Of a DNA stretch of 64,000 nt, positions 26,124 through 35,346 are shown piece after piece (position 1 is the first letter of the stretch; the number at the start of each line of letters is the position of its first letter). The stretch is from positions 2,046,001 to 2,110,000 of the forward strand of contig CAVZKG010000001.1 of the NCBI GenBank assembly GCA_963775805.1. The letters run 5' to 3'. The notes below the pieces were generated by a model that did not search any database, was not told where the DNA came from, and was given only the letters and a program-made list of their open reading frames with translations. This DNA comes from JAFAMB01 sp963775805 (GTDB taxonomy: Bacteria; Verrucomicrobiota; Verrucomicrobiia; Chthoniobacterales; JAFAMB01). Both the position numbers and the translations under genes were made by a program.

Positions 26124-27459
26124 TTCCGGAGGCGGCGATTTCGTTTGAGTGAACAAGCGTCGGCAGTCCCTTTGGCCGGAAAGCTCCATAGATCAGCCGC
26201 GCACCTCTCGCGTAAGTGAAATATGCCCAGATCCACTGAAAGAACACCAACACCTGATTCCGCAATCCGACCAGAAACAGGAGGTGGATAAACAGCCAAC
26301 TTAACCAGGCAATAACACCGCCGAATCGAATACCTCTCAGGTCTGCGACCGCTCGATTCCGGCCAATCGTCGCCAGGCTACCTTTGTCAAAATATCGGAA
26401 TCGCTTTGATTTCCCACCTTCCACTAGAGCCAGGATATTCCGGGCCACGTGCTTTCCCATCTGCATCGCGACAGGCGCAACACCGGGTAGCGGAGAACCG
26501 GTTTGGTGCAGAAAGCTCGCAACATCACCGATCGCGAATATTTCTGGATGCTTCGGGATGCTCAAATCCTTGCCAACGAGCACCCGCCCCTGCCGATCGA
26601 CTTCCGCGTCCAATTGCCTCGCCAATGGGGAAGCCGCATTTCCAGCCGCCCAGATAATAGTTTTTGCCCGGATCGTTCGGTCTCCGAGATGCACTCCCTC
26701 GGCGGTGACGTTGACCACATTCGTGCCAACGAGAACCTCCACCTCCATCTGCTTCAGTTGGGCTTCCGCCGATTTCGAAAGAGAAGGGTGGAATCCCGGA
26801 AGCACCCTCGGCGCACCGTCAAGAAGGTAGATGCGTGCGTGCCTGGTCCGGATTCGGCGGAAGTCGTCCACCATCGTCCTTTTCGCCAGTTCCGAGATAG
26901 CGCCTGCCATTTCGACCCCGGTCGGGCCCGCACCCACGACGACAAAAGTCAGCGCAGCCTCTCGCAATGAATCGTCGGCCGTCGATTCCGCAAACTCAAA
27001 CGCTTCCAGAATGCGGCGACGCAGCTCGATCGCATCCGGCAGACTCTTCAGTCCGGGCGCAATCCTTTCCCACTCGTCGTGGCCAAAATAGGAATGCCGT
27101 GCGCCGGCTGCGAGAACCAGATAGTCATACGGTATCTCGCCGCCGGCAGTCCGAACGATTTTGGCGGCGGGATCAATTCCCTCGACCTCGTACATCAGGA
27201 CGGAGATATTTTCGCCCTCCCTGAGGATATGTCGGATCGGTTGCGCGATGTCACTCGGAGAGAGTCCGGCGGTTGCCACCTGGTAGAGCAGTGGCTGGAA
27301 AAGATGATGATTCGTGCGATCGATCAGCGTCACCTCGACCGGTTTGCCTGCAAGTGCTTTGGCCACGGATAATCCGCCAAATCCGCCTCCGATTATAATA
27401 ACTTTCGATTTTGTACCAGCTTGCCGGCTTGGGCTATCCACGGGTTCCTCCAATGTCAT
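26110..27459 (-). CDS. ndh: Type II NADH:quinone dehydrogenase
   Basis: A 449-residue single-subunit, non-proton-pumping FAD enzyme of the membrane surface. The FAD Rossmann motif is VIIIGGGFGGLSVAKAL, the NADH-binding one is FVVVGAGPTGVEMAGAI, and FAIGDVASF is the second FAD motif. LFQPLLYQVATAGLSPSDIA is the quinone-side signature. The C-terminal hydrophobic stretch (GVIAWLSWLFIHLLFLVGLRNQ) anchors it to the membrane. It diverges from the complex I operon over a 283-base shared region, so the cell's two NADH dehydrogenases are encoded back to back. Confidence 0.93.
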   Translation of the reverse strand: MTLEEPVDSPSRQAGTKSKVIIIGGGFGGLSVAKALAGKPVEVTLIDRTNHHLFQPLLYQVATAGLSPSDIAQPIRHILREGENISVLMYEVEGIDPAAKIVRTAGGEIPYDYLVLAAGARHSYFGHDEWERIAPGLKSLPDAIELRRRILEAFEFAESTADDSLREAALTFVVVGAGPTGVEMAGAISELAKRTMVDDFRRIRTRHARIYLLDGAPRVLPGFHPSLSKSAEAQLKQMEVEVLVGTNVVNVTAEGVHLGDRTIRAKTIIWAAGNAASPLARQLDAEVDRQGRVLVGKDLSIPKHPEIFAIGDVASFLHQTGSPLPGVAPVAMQMGKHVARNILALVEGGKSKRFRYFDKGSLATIGRNRAVADLRGIRFGGVIAWLSWLFIHLLFLVGLRNQVLVFFQWIWAYFTYARGARLIYGAFRPKGLPTLVHSNEIAASGNAEH

Positions 27460-27689
27460 TTTGCTGTTTACTCAGGAAAACGGAACGCTGCGTCCAAATT
27501 CGTCCTGCCACTCGATACTGGATGTACTCCGAAGCTCTTGCAACTGTCGGCCTGCGCGGATTCTACCACGCGGAAAAGTAGCTGCGCATCAGCTTGCCAC
27601 CCAAATCGAGATTCTGTAAAAGAGCCACCCGGCGGGCTGCTGCTGATGAGGCATCATCGAAGGCTTGTGAATTATTTCGCAATAAACGC

Positions 27690-27719
27690 TTGCGACCCTA
27701 AATAAGAAAAACTTATGTT
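27690..27719 (+). promoter_or_regulatory. Candidate promoter of the complex I operon
   Basis: TTGCGA, an 18-base spacer and TATGTT lie 24 bases before the nuoD ATG. The region around it is A/T-rich. It is a moderate match to a sigma-70 promoter and the only one I found in this divergent gap. Confidence 0.4.
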
Positions 27720-27742
27720 TCATTCGCCCCTGGTTTTTCGCT

Positions 27743-28996
27743 ATGGCACTTACGACTCGCGACATCGAAACGCCTGATACTTTGGCCCAAGCGGCCAAAT
27801 CGTTGGAGGCAATCAGTGATTCTGAAATGCTGGGCGAGAAACTCACGCTCAACATGGGCCCGTCGCACCCCGCGACTCACGGCGTTCTCCGCATTATCCT
27901 TGAACTGGATGGTGAGATTATCGTCAAAGCGGACCCGGACGTCGGTTACCTGCACCGGGGAGACGAAAAAATTGCGGAGAACATGCAGTATAACCAGTTT
28001 GTCCCTTACACGGACCGTCTGGACTATCTGGCTCCTCTCGCAAACAATGTCGCCTACGCGCTCGCCGTCGAGAAGCTAATGGGTTGGGAATTGCCTCCAC
28101 GAGGAAAAGCGATTCGAGTGATCTGTTGCGAAATTGCCAGAATCTCTTCGCATCTCCTTGGAATTGGCGCATTTGCGATGGATCTCGGCGCCTCCACCGT
28201 ATTCCTCTACACGTTCACCGAGCGCGAAAAGATCTACAACCTCATCGAACTTCTGACGGGCGCCCGTTTCACGACCTCTTACACACGTGTCGGCGGGATG
28301 GTTCGAGATTTACCGGACGGTTTTATTGCCGGTCTGAATACGTTCCTGGATGGATTCGTTCCGCACCTGAATGAGCTCGACAAGCTTCTCACTCGAAACC
28401 GAATCTGGATTGATCGGACGAAAGATCTGGGCCACATCTCCAAAGAAGACGCGATCTCTTACGCGTTGACCGGGCCCAACATCAGGGGCAGCGGGATCGA
28501 CTACGACGTCCGGAAAGTTAACCCCTATCTCGACTATCAAAATTACGATTTTGATATTCCTATCGGTGAAATCGGCGACGCCTACGATCGGTATCTCATC
28601 CGCCTTGAAGAGATGCGGCAGAGCGTCAAAATCTTACGTCAGGTTGTCCAAAAATTGCCGAGCGGCCCGATTACGGTACAGGACCCGAAGAATTTGCCGC
28701 CGGACAAACCGAAAGTGTTGATGAAAATGGAGGAGCTGATCCACCATTTTATCATCCACACTGAAGGAGTACACGCGCCGCCTGGAGAGGTTTATTTCAG
28801 TGCGGAAAACCCGAAAGGTGAACTCGGCTTTTACATCAATAGTCGCGGAGGCGGAGTACCTCATCGGCTAAAGATCCGGGCTCCATCGTTCGTAAATCTG
28901 AGCATTCTGCCGAAGATTCTTCCAGGTCACATGATGAGCGATGTGGTTGCAATACTCGGTAGCTTGGATTTCGTGATGGGCGAATCGGATCGTTAA
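27743..28996 (+). CDS. nuoD: NADH-quinone oxidoreductase subunit D
   Basis: The 49-kDa subunit of complex I, in the peripheral arm next to the quinone site. The 417-residue protein has LNMGPSHPATHGVLR with the quinone-site His, DVGYLHRGDEKIAENM, the long helix ICCEIARISSHLLGIGAFAMDLGA, and YTRVGGMVRDLPDGF. The C-terminal LRGPS-type end reads KIRAPSFVNLSILPKILPGHMMSDVVAILGSLDFVMGESDR. A short N-terminal extension precedes the core. It is the first gene of the operon here; nuoA, B and C are not upstream. Confidence 0.97.
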   Translation: MALTTRDIETPDTLAQAAKSLEAISDSEMLGEKLTLNMGPSHPATHGVLRIILELDGEIIVKADPDVGYLHRGDEKIAENMQYNQFVPYTDRLDYLAPLANNVAYALAVEKLMGWELPPRGKAIRVICCEIARISSHLLGIGAFAMDLGASTVFLYTFTEREKIYNLIELLTGARFTTSYTRVGGMVRDLPDGFIAGLNTFLDGFVPHLNELDKLLTRNRIWIDRTKDLGHISKEDAISYALTGPNIRGSGIDYDVRKVNPYLDYQNYDFDIPIGEIGDAYDRYLIRLEEMRQSVKILRQVVQKLPSGPITVQDPKNLPPDKPKVLMKMEELIHHFIIHTEGVHAPPGEVYFSAENPKGELGFYINSRGGGVPHRLKIRAPSFVNLSILPKILPGHMMSDVVAILGSLDFVMGESDR

Positions 28997-28998
28997 AA

Positions 28999-29292
28999 AT
29001 GCAATGGCGTGCGCTTTTTCTAGCCGCAGTCGCAATTCTCACGATACCCGGCTGCAAAAGAGAATTTGGTAATAGAAATTTGGCGCAACTGAAGATCAAC
29101 ATGACCCAGAAAGAGGTTGAGTCGATCCTCGGGAATCCGGATAGAACGGAGAAAACGGACGTAGAACTGGAGACGCAGAAGAAAACGATGGCAATCACCA
29201 AATATTACTACGATCAAAACGGTGAAACGGTCGTCGTTCAATTCCAGAACGGCCGCTTGTTGACTGAGCCTGCAGAACTAAAGGAAAAATAA
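28999..29292 (+). CDS. Small BamE/SmpA-like lipoprotein inside the nuo operon
   Basis: A 97-residue protein with a signal peptide ending IPGC (MQWRALFLAAVAILTIPGC), a usable though atypical lipobox with Pro at -2. The mature part, INMTQKEVESILGNPDRTE then TKYYYDQNGETVVVQFQNGRLL, matches the fold of SmpA/OmlA/BamE-like lipoproteins (a helix pair then three strands). It begins two bases after nuoD and ends two bases before nuoE, so it is a true operon member. No complex I subunit of this kind is known to me. It could be an assembly or envelope factor or a hitch-hiker. Confidence 0.85.
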   Translation: MQWRALFLAAVAILTIPGCKREFGNRNLAQLKINMTQKEVESILGNPDRTEKTDVELETQKKTMAITKYYYDQNGETVVVQFQNGRLLTEPAELKEK

Positions 29293-29294
29293 AC

Positions 29295-29789
29295 ATGGAA
29301 CTACCGGCTGAACTAGAAGCCAGGATCGATGAAGTCATCACCCATTTCCCTGTTTCCAAACGCAGTGCAACGTTGCCATTGCTTCACCTGATACAGGCGC
29401 ATTTCGGTCATATTCAGGATGAGGCAATTATCTGGGTCGCCCAAAAACTGGGATTGGAACCGATTAACGTCCTCGAGCTGGTGACCTTTTATCCGATGTT
29501 TCGACGGGAACCACCCGGTAAGCATCATATCCGGGTCTGTCGAACACTCGCCTGCGCGATGGCCGGCGGCTACGAGCTTTTGGACAATTTCTGCAAGCAT
29601 GCAGGCATTCACCGGGACCACAACGGCCACGGCCCTCATGTCCTGAAGAGTGAAGACGGGAAGTACAGCGTCGAATTTGTTGAATGCCTGGCAAGCTGCG
29701 GATTCGCGCCGGTCTGCATGATCAACGATGACTTCTTCGAAGCTGTGACCGAGGATGAAGTCCCACAACTTCTAGAGAAATACCAGTAA
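29295..29789 (+). CDS. nuoE: NADH-quinone oxidoreductase subunit E
   Basis: The 24-kDa subunit, 164 residues, with a thioredoxin-like fold holding the [2Fe-2S] centre N1a. The four ligand Cys are in RVCRTLAC and VECLASC. GLEPINVLELVTFYPMF is the helix-strand signature. An AGGA lies nine bases before the ATG, inside the end of the lipoprotein gene. It works with NuoF in the NADH-oxidising module. Confidence 0.96.
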   Translation: MELPAELEARIDEVITHFPVSKRSATLPLLHLIQAHFGHIQDEAIIWVAQKLGLEPINVLELVTFYPMFRREPPGKHHIRVCRTLACAMAGGYELLDNFCKHAGIHRDHNGHGPHVLKSEDGKYSVEFVECLASCGFAPVCMINDDFFEAVTEDEVPQLLEKYQ

Positions 29790-29792
29790 ACC

Positions 29793-31166
29793 ATGGCATC
29801 GCAGACTCGCACTCCGCATCCGCGCGAAAAGCGGATCATCTTCAAAAATATCGATCGCCCTGACTGGACGAACGATATCGGCTGTTATCTGCAGGACGGC
29901 GGCTACGAAGAACTTAAAAAAGCACTCACGATGAAGCCCGAGCAAATCGTGACCGAGGTGAAAATATCCGGGCTTCGAGGCCGCGGCGGTGCAGGGTTTC
30001 CATGCGGAGTAAAATGGGGATTTATCAGACCGGGCGGCACAAAACCGGTTTATCTGATTTGTAACGCGGACGAGGCGGAGCCCGGCACTTTCAAGGATCG
30101 ATATATCATCCATCAGGATCCCCACCAATTGCTGGAGGGGATGATTATCTCCTGCTTCGCTGTCAATGCTCGGCTCGCCTACATCTACATTCGCGGCGAG
30201 TTCCCAATTGGCGCGCAGATCCTTGAAAAAGCAATCGCCGAAGCCAAGGAACACGGATTCCTCGGCAAAAACATCCTCGGATCCGGGTTCGATCTGGACA
30301 TTTTTGTCTTCCGGGGTGCCGGCGCTTATATCTGTGGCGAGGAAACCGGCTTGATCGAGTCAATCGAAGGGAAACGTCCCTACCCACGGATTAAGCCTCC
30401 TTATTTCCCGGCGGCTCTCGGATTGTACATGTGTCCGACAATCGTTAATAACGTCGAAACGCTTTGTAACGTTAAGTTCATCGTGAAAATCGGCGGCGCG
30501 GAATACGCCAAAATCGGGCGCCCGAACAACACTGGCACCCGGGTTCTATGCGTCAGCGGTGATGTTCAGAAACCCGGGTACTTCGAACTGGAAACCGGCG
30601 GCGTAACGTTCGGTGAACTGATTTACGATATTTGCGGCGGACTCAAGCCGGGACGCAAGCTCAAGGCGCTTATTCCGGGCGGCAGCTCTGCGAAGGTCTT
30701 GAGCGCGACTGATCGTTACAAGATCAAGACCAAGCAGGCCGACGGAACGGTGATCGAGAGCGAAATCGGGCTCGACGATGTACGCATCGATTTTGATAGT
30801 TTAGCCGCAGTTGGATCGATGGCCGGCTCTGGAGGGGTCATGGTCATGGATGATACGCGTGACATGGTCTGGACGTTGAATAATCTCAACGAGTTTTACG
30901 CGCATGAGAGCTGTGGCCAATGCACTCCCTGCCGGGAAGGTTCTCTCTGGATGAAGAAGATCACGGAACGCATGCTGCACGGCGGGGGTACCGACAAGGA
31001 TACCGACACACTCGTGAGCGTTGCCGACAATATCGCCGGACGCACAATCTGTGCATTCGGAGAAGCGTGCGCATGGCCGACTCAGAGCTTTGTCGAGAAG
31101 TTCCGCGACGAGTTCGTCGCGACTGCTGCTAAAAACGGAAATGGGCACGAACCCGCAAATCCCTGA
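29793..31166 (+). CDS. nuoF: NADH-quinone oxidoreductase subunit F
   Basis: The 51-kDa subunit, 457 residues, which binds NADH, FMN and the [4Fe-4S] centre N3. ISGLRGRGGAGFPCGVKW is the NADH loop, ICNADEAEPGTFKDR and GAYICGEETGLIESIEG the FMN site, and ESCGQCTPCREG with a downstream Cys (GRTICAFGEA) the cluster ligands. Full length. It starts three bases after nuoE. Confidence 0.97.
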   Translation: MASQTRTPHPREKRIIFKNIDRPDWTNDIGCYLQDGGYEELKKALTMKPEQIVTEVKISGLRGRGGAGFPCGVKWGFIRPGGTKPVYLICNADEAEPGTFKDRYIIHQDPHQLLEGMIISCFAVNARLAYIYIRGEFPIGAQILEKAIAEAKEHGFLGKNILGSGFDLDIFVFRGAGAYICGEETGLIESIEGKRPYPRIKPPYFPAALGLYMCPTIVNNVETLCNVKFIVKIGGAEYAKIGRPNNTGTRVLCVSGDVQKPGYFELETGGVTFGELIYDICGGLKPGRKLKALIPGGSSAKVLSATDRYKIKTKQADGTVIESEIGLDDVRIDFDSLAAVGSMAGSGGVMVMDDTRDMVWTLNNLNEFYAHESCGQCTPCREGSLWMKKITERMLHGGGTDKDTDTLVSVADNIAGRTICAFGEACAWPTQSFVEKFRDEFVATAAKNGNGHEPANP

Positions 31167-31175
31167 AGATTTAAG

Positions 31176-32840
31176 ATGAGCGCACCAACCGAACTTCTAA
31201 ACGTTCAGATCGACGGCGTCTGGCATCAGTTCAAAAAGGGCACGCGAGTAATTGAAGCGTGCGCTCAGGCCGGAAAGTTTGTTCCTCACTACTGCTACCA
31301 TCCAAAACTCAGTTCACCTGGCAATTGCCGGATGTGCCTGATCGAAATGGGCATGCCGAAAATGGGGCCGGATCGCAAACCTGAGCTCGGTTCGGACGGT
31401 AAACCGGTCATCAACTGGATTCCGCGACCGCAGATTTCCTGCGCTCAGGATGTCGCAGAGGGAATGGGAATCCGGACCGATTCCGAGATGGTCAAAGAGT
31501 GCCGAAACGGGGTTATGGAGTTTCTCTTGATCAATCACCCGCTCGACTGCCCAATTTGCGATCAGGCCGGTGAATGCCATCTCCAGGAGTATAGCGTCGA
31601 GTACGGAACTTCCGGCTCACGGTTTTTGGAAGAAAAGGTCAAGAAACCGAAACGAGTCGAGCTCGGACCGCGCGTGACGCTTGATGACGAACGTTGCGTG
31701 CTCTGTTCGCGTTGTATCCGTTTCATGAAAGAGGTTGCGCACGATGACGTCCTCGGATTCGTGAGCCGCGGTAGTCTCACTTACTTGACGGCGCATCCCG
31801 GAAAACTGCTGGATAGCAATTATTCGTTAAATACCGTCGATCTCTGTCCGGTCGGCGCGCTGACAAGCACCGATTTCCGATTCAAAATGCGGGTCTGGTT
31901 TCTAAAAGAAACCAAGAGCATTTGCACCAGCTGCGGGACAGGCTGCAACACAGTGATCGGGACCCGGAAAAACGAAGTTTTCCGGCAAACCCCCAGGGAG
32001 AACGACGGAGTAAACTCCGATTGGATGTGCGATTACGGCCGGTTAAACTTTCATTTCATCAATTCCGCGGACCGGCTCAAGACCCCACAAATTCGGGAAG
32101 GCCAGGCGCTCGTCGAAACCAATTGGAATCACGCGCTCTCGAAAGCAGGCGAAGAGCTGAAGAGATTTCAGAAAGACGAAGTCGCGGTTATCGCCTCGGG
32201 CCGCATGACGAACGAGGAGCTCTGGCTTACGAAGAAACTAATCGACTCGATCGGTGTTTCTCACCACGATATCGTCCCACGAACCGGCAATGCCGATGCC
32301 ATTCTCCTGAGCGCAGACCGGAATCCGAACACGCTTGGGGCTCAGTTGCTCGGAGTGACCGGTGAGACACCTGGCAGCGGCCTCGGAGAAATCGTTTCAA
32401 AAATCAAATCAGGATCGATCAAGGCGGTCGTGGCCTTCGGAGAAGATCTTACACAAATCGGACTGACCTCGGAAGAGGTGCAGAAGCTGACCTCCCTTAT
32501 TGTGGTGGATATTCTGCCGACCGAGACCACTCGTAATGCGACGGTCTTGCTTCCGGCGTCCGCTTTTGCCGAAAAACGTGGTTCGATGATCAATATCAAA
32601 GGACGTCTGCAACGATTGAATCGCGCGATTCAGCCCCCGGGAAGCGCCAGGGATGATTGGGAGATTATTCGAGACCTGAATCAACAAGTCACCGGACTGA
32701 ACGGCATCTATCTGGTGGAGGATGTATTCAAACAGATCGCAGAAGCTATTCCTGATCTCCAGGGACTTTCTCTCAGCAAAATTGGTGATCAAGGCGTTGA
32801 ACTCGTAAGGGAGCAGGAGGCGGAACCCGCAACTGTATGA
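31176..32840 (+). CDS. nuoG: NADH-quinone oxidoreductase subunit G (short form)
   Basis: The 75-kDa subunit. The N-terminal [2Fe-2S] domain has CYHPKLSSPGNCRMC. Next come HPLDCPICDQAGECHLQ and DERCVLCSRCIRF for the two [4Fe-4S] centres N4 and N5. A fourth cluster motif SICTSCGTGCNT opens the molybdopterin-oxidoreductase-like domain. At 554 residues it is far shorter than the 908 of E. coli, so the C-terminal domain is reduced. Its stop overlaps the nuoH start by four bases (ATGA). Confidence 0.96.
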   Translation: MSAPTELLNVQIDGVWHQFKKGTRVIEACAQAGKFVPHYCYHPKLSSPGNCRMCLIEMGMPKMGPDRKPELGSDGKPVINWIPRPQISCAQDVAEGMGIRTDSEMVKECRNGVMEFLLINHPLDCPICDQAGECHLQEYSVEYGTSGSRFLEEKVKKPKRVELGPRVTLDDERCVLCSRCIRFMKEVAHDDVLGFVSRGSLTYLTAHPGKLLDSNYSLNTVDLCPVGALTSTDFRFKMRVWFLKETKSICTSCGTGCNTVIGTRKNEVFRQTPRENDGVNSDWMCDYGRLNFHFINSADRLKTPQIREGQALVETNWNHALSKAGEELKRFQKDEVAVIASGRMTNEELWLTKKLIDSIGVSHHDIVPRTGNADAILLSADRNPNTLGAQLLGVTGETPGSGLGEIVSKIKSGSIKAVVAFGEDLTQIGLTSEEVQKLTSLIVVDILPTETTRNATVLLPASAFAEKRGSMINIKGRLQRLNRAIQPPGSARDDWEIIRDLNQQVTGLNGIYLVEDVFKQIAEAIPDLQGLSLSKIGDQGVELVREQEAEPATV

Positions 32841-33973
32841 CAGCGCTTCTCATAGCCATCATCATTTCGCTGGTCAAAATCCTGGGGCTGATTTTTTTGG
32901 TTATTCTGCCGATGGTCTCGTACACGGTCTACGCAGAGCGCAAGGTCTGCGCGATGATTCAGGACAGGCTTGGCCCAAACCGGGTCGGTTTCCAAGGACT
33001 GGCGCAACCGATTGCGGACGCGATGAAGCTAATGTTGAAGGAAGATTTCACGCCGGCGCACGTCAATAAGTTCTACTATTGGCTGGCACCCGCTTGCGCC
33101 ATGGCCCCCGCGATGATGTCACTGGCCGTCATTCCGTTTGGCAGCCAACTTTGGGGCGAGCCGATGGTGGTCGCGAACGTGAATATCGGCGTGCTCTGGG
33201 TATTCGCTGTCTCCTCGCTGGGCGTGTACGGCATTGTGCTCGCCGGATGGTCCTCCAATTCGAAGTATCCCTTCCTTGGTGGAATGCGATCGAGTTCGCA
33301 GATGATTTCCTACGAGCTCTCTCTCGGTTTGTCGGTGATTCCGATCTTCATGCTTTGCGGGACGCTGAACCTGCCCGACATCGTCCGATACCAGATCGAC
33401 CACGGATGGTTGATCTCGCCCATCTGGATCAAAGGAATCAGTCTCTTCCCGTTGAGCATCAATTTTCAGGAGATCGTCGGGTCATTCGATATCATGCGGA
33501 TCCTTCTCTGGATCCCGCTTTTCATTTCCTTCATCGTTTTTACCGTCTCGATGTTCGCTGAAACTAACCGGCTTCCCTTTGACCTGCCGGAGGCGGAAAC
33601 CGAACTCGTTGGCGGCTATCACACCGAGTATTCGTCCATGAAGTTTGCTCTTTTTTTCCTTGGTGAATATGCGGCAATGATCGTCGGGTCAGCAGTCATA
33701 GTGACACTCTTCTTTGGCGCGTGGCATGTCCCGTTCCTGCCATCGACCATCCAGAATCCGTATTCGTTCTGGGGTTTAGTTCTCGGATTGGTTCATATCG
33801 CAGCATTCTTTTTCAAGGTCTCACTGCTGCTCTTTGTCTTTATCTGGGTCCGTTGGACCTTGCCACGATTCCGTTACGATCAATTAATGAAACTCGGCTG
33901 GTATTTCTTTATTGAGATCGCGCTGGCAAATGTTTTCATCGTCGCAGTGATCCTGCCTTTCATTCGGAAATGA
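32837..33973 (+). CDS. nuoH: NADH-quinone oxidoreductase subunit H
   Basis: A 378-residue membrane subunit with eight or more hydrophobic helices; it forms the quinone chamber with NuoB and NuoD. Typical blocks are YAERKVCAMIQDRLGPNRVGFQGLAQPIADAMKL near the N terminus and AETNRLPFDLPEAETELVGGYHTEYSSMKFALFFLGEY in the middle, and the RWTLPRFRYDQLMKLGW end. It is coupled to nuoG by an ATGA overlap. Confidence 0.97.
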   Translation: MTALLIAIIISLVKILGLIFLVILPMVSYTVYAERKVCAMIQDRLGPNRVGFQGLAQPIADAMKLMLKEDFTPAHVNKFYYWLAPACAMAPAMMSLAVIPFGSQLWGEPMVVANVNIGVLWVFAVSSLGVYGIVLAGWSSNSKYPFLGGMRSSSQMISYELSLGLSVIPIFMLCGTLNLPDIVRYQIDHGWLISPIWIKGISLFPLSINFQEIVGSFDIMRILLWIPLFISFIVFTVSMFAETNRLPFDLPEAETELVGGYHTEYSSMKFALFFLGEYAAMIVGSAVIVTLFFGAWHVPFLPSTIQNPYSFWGLVLGLVHIAAFFFKVSLLLFVFIWVRWTLPRFRYDQLMKLGWYFFIEIALANVFIVAVILPFIRK

Positions 33974-33984
33974 GGAGATAAGTC

Positions 33985-34515
33985 ATGGCCTACACCGTCG
34001 CTCGTCCAAAACTAACCTTCGGAGAAAAGGCCTATCTTCCGGCAGTGCTGACCGGCCTCCGAATTACCATCCAGCATTTCGTGAAAGTCCTTACGGGCAA
34101 AACGAAGGTCACGATGCAGTATCCAGAGGAGAAATGGGATAAAAGCCTGCCTGAGCACTATCGCGGTGCGCCAACCCTGGTAACGGACGAACATGGTCGT
34201 GAACGATGTGTCGCCTGTCAGCTATGCGAGTTCATCTGCCCTCCGCGCGCAATCACTATTCATCCGGGCGAAATCCCGGAGAGCGATCGCTGGCGAAAGG
34301 TTGAGAAATTTCCTCGGGAATTCGAGATCGATATGATCCGCTGCATTTACTGCGGATTATGCGAAGAGGTCTGCCCTGAACAAGCGATCTTCTTGCGCAA
34401 AGATTACGCGATCACGGGCTTGAGCAGACAGGAAATGGTGCACGACAAACAGAAGCTGTACGAACTGGGCGGCGTGATGACGGGGCTGGTTTTCAAATGG
34501 AACGAGAAGAAATAG
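33985..34515 (+). CDS. nuoI: NADH-quinone oxidoreductase subunit I
   Basis: A 176-residue ferredoxin-like subunit with two [4Fe-4S] sites (N6a and N6b): CVACQLCEFICPP and CIYCGLCEEVCPEQA. It links NuoG to NuoB electron flow. A GAGGAG site precedes the ATG. The N-terminal amphipathic helix region (GLRITIQHFVKVL) lies on the membrane. Confidence 0.96.
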   Translation: MAYTVARPKLTFGEKAYLPAVLTGLRITIQHFVKVLTGKTKVTMQYPEEKWDKSLPEHYRGAPTLVTDEHGRERCVACQLCEFICPPRAITIHPGEIPESDRWRKVEKFPREFEIDMIRCIYCGLCEEVCPEQAIFLRKDYAITGLSRQEMVHDKQKLYELGGVMTGLVFKWNEKK

Positions 34516-34519
34516 AGGA

Positions 34520-35023
34520 ATGTCCCCGTTATTATTCTGGATCTTTGTCGCGATAATGCTGCTCTTCGGGGCGATGGTTGTTTTGCACCGGAACCCCGTC
34601 GCAAGTGCATTAAGTCTGGTGGTCTGCTTTATGGCGCTGGCCACTCTCTATGTATCGCTCGACGCCTTTTTCATCGGGGTGATCCAGGTCCTGGTCTACG
34701 CCGGAGCGGTCATGGTGCTTTTTCTGTTTATCATCATGCTCCTCGACATCCGGGCAGAGACACGCCGGCGCTTAAACTTTCCTGCCGTTTGCGGGGGGTT
34801 CGTCGTCATCCTTCTTTTCGTCAAGATTCTTGCGACCGTTTGCTACAAGTTTGACGGAGGAAACGCCAAGTTTTCACCGATTGCTCAGGGAGCCCAGGGG
34901 GATGTCTGGCATGTCGGAATGGTTCTGTTCCAGCAATACAACATCGCCCTTCAGGTGGTCGGGACCCTGATTCTAGTGGCTTCTATCGGCGTCGTTATCC
35001 TGAGCAAACAGGAACTAAAATAA
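34520..35023 (+). CDS. nuoJ: NADH-quinone oxidoreductase subunit J
   Basis: A 167-residue membrane subunit with five hydrophobic segments. FFIGVIQVLVYAGAVMVLFLFIIMLLDI is the conserved NuoJ helix TM3 that carries the pi-bulge. An AGAGGA ribosome binding site abuts the ATG, four bases after nuoI. Confidence 0.95.
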   Translation: MSPLLFWIFVAIMLLFGAMVVLHRNPVASALSLVVCFMALATLYVSLDAFFIGVIQVLVYAGAVMVLFLFIIMLLDIRAETRRRLNFPAVCGGFVVILLFVKILATVCYKFDGGNAKFSPIAQGAQGDVWHVGMVLFQQYNIALQVVGTLILVASIGVVILSKQELK

Positions 35024-35025
35024 CC

Positions 35026-35343
35026 ATGGTAACGCTCAACGATTATCTGATTGCCAGCGGCTTGCTGTTTGCCATCGGGTTTGCCGGAGTCCTGCTCCGA
35101 CGAAACATCATCATCATTTTCATGGCGCTTGAGCTAATGCTCAATGCGGCGAATCTTTCATTGATCGGGTTCTCGAGATATAACGTGCACAACAATCTGC
35201 CGGACTATAACGGACAGGTGCTCGTGTTTTTTATTATCACGGTTGCGGCCGCGGAAGTCACCGTGGGTCTGGCCATCATTGTTGCGCTATTCCGAGCCAG
35301 ACAAACAACGCATGTGGAAGACATTAACACTCTGAAATTCTGA
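35026..35343 (+). CDS. nuoK: NADH-quinone oxidoreductase subunit K
   Basis: A 105-residue three-helix subunit. GVLLRRNIIIIFMALELMLNAANLSLI contains the buried Glu of the proton channel, and VFFIITVAAAEVTVGLAIIVALFR has the second Glu. The overall form matches the E. coli subunit in size. It is separated from nuoJ by two bases. Confidence 0.96.
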   Translation: MVTLNDYLIASGLLFAIGFAGVLLRRNIIIIFMALELMLNAANLSLIGFSRYNVHNNLPDYNGQVLVFFIITVAAAEVTVGLAIIVALFRARQTTHVEDINTLKF

Positions 35344-35346
35344 CGC

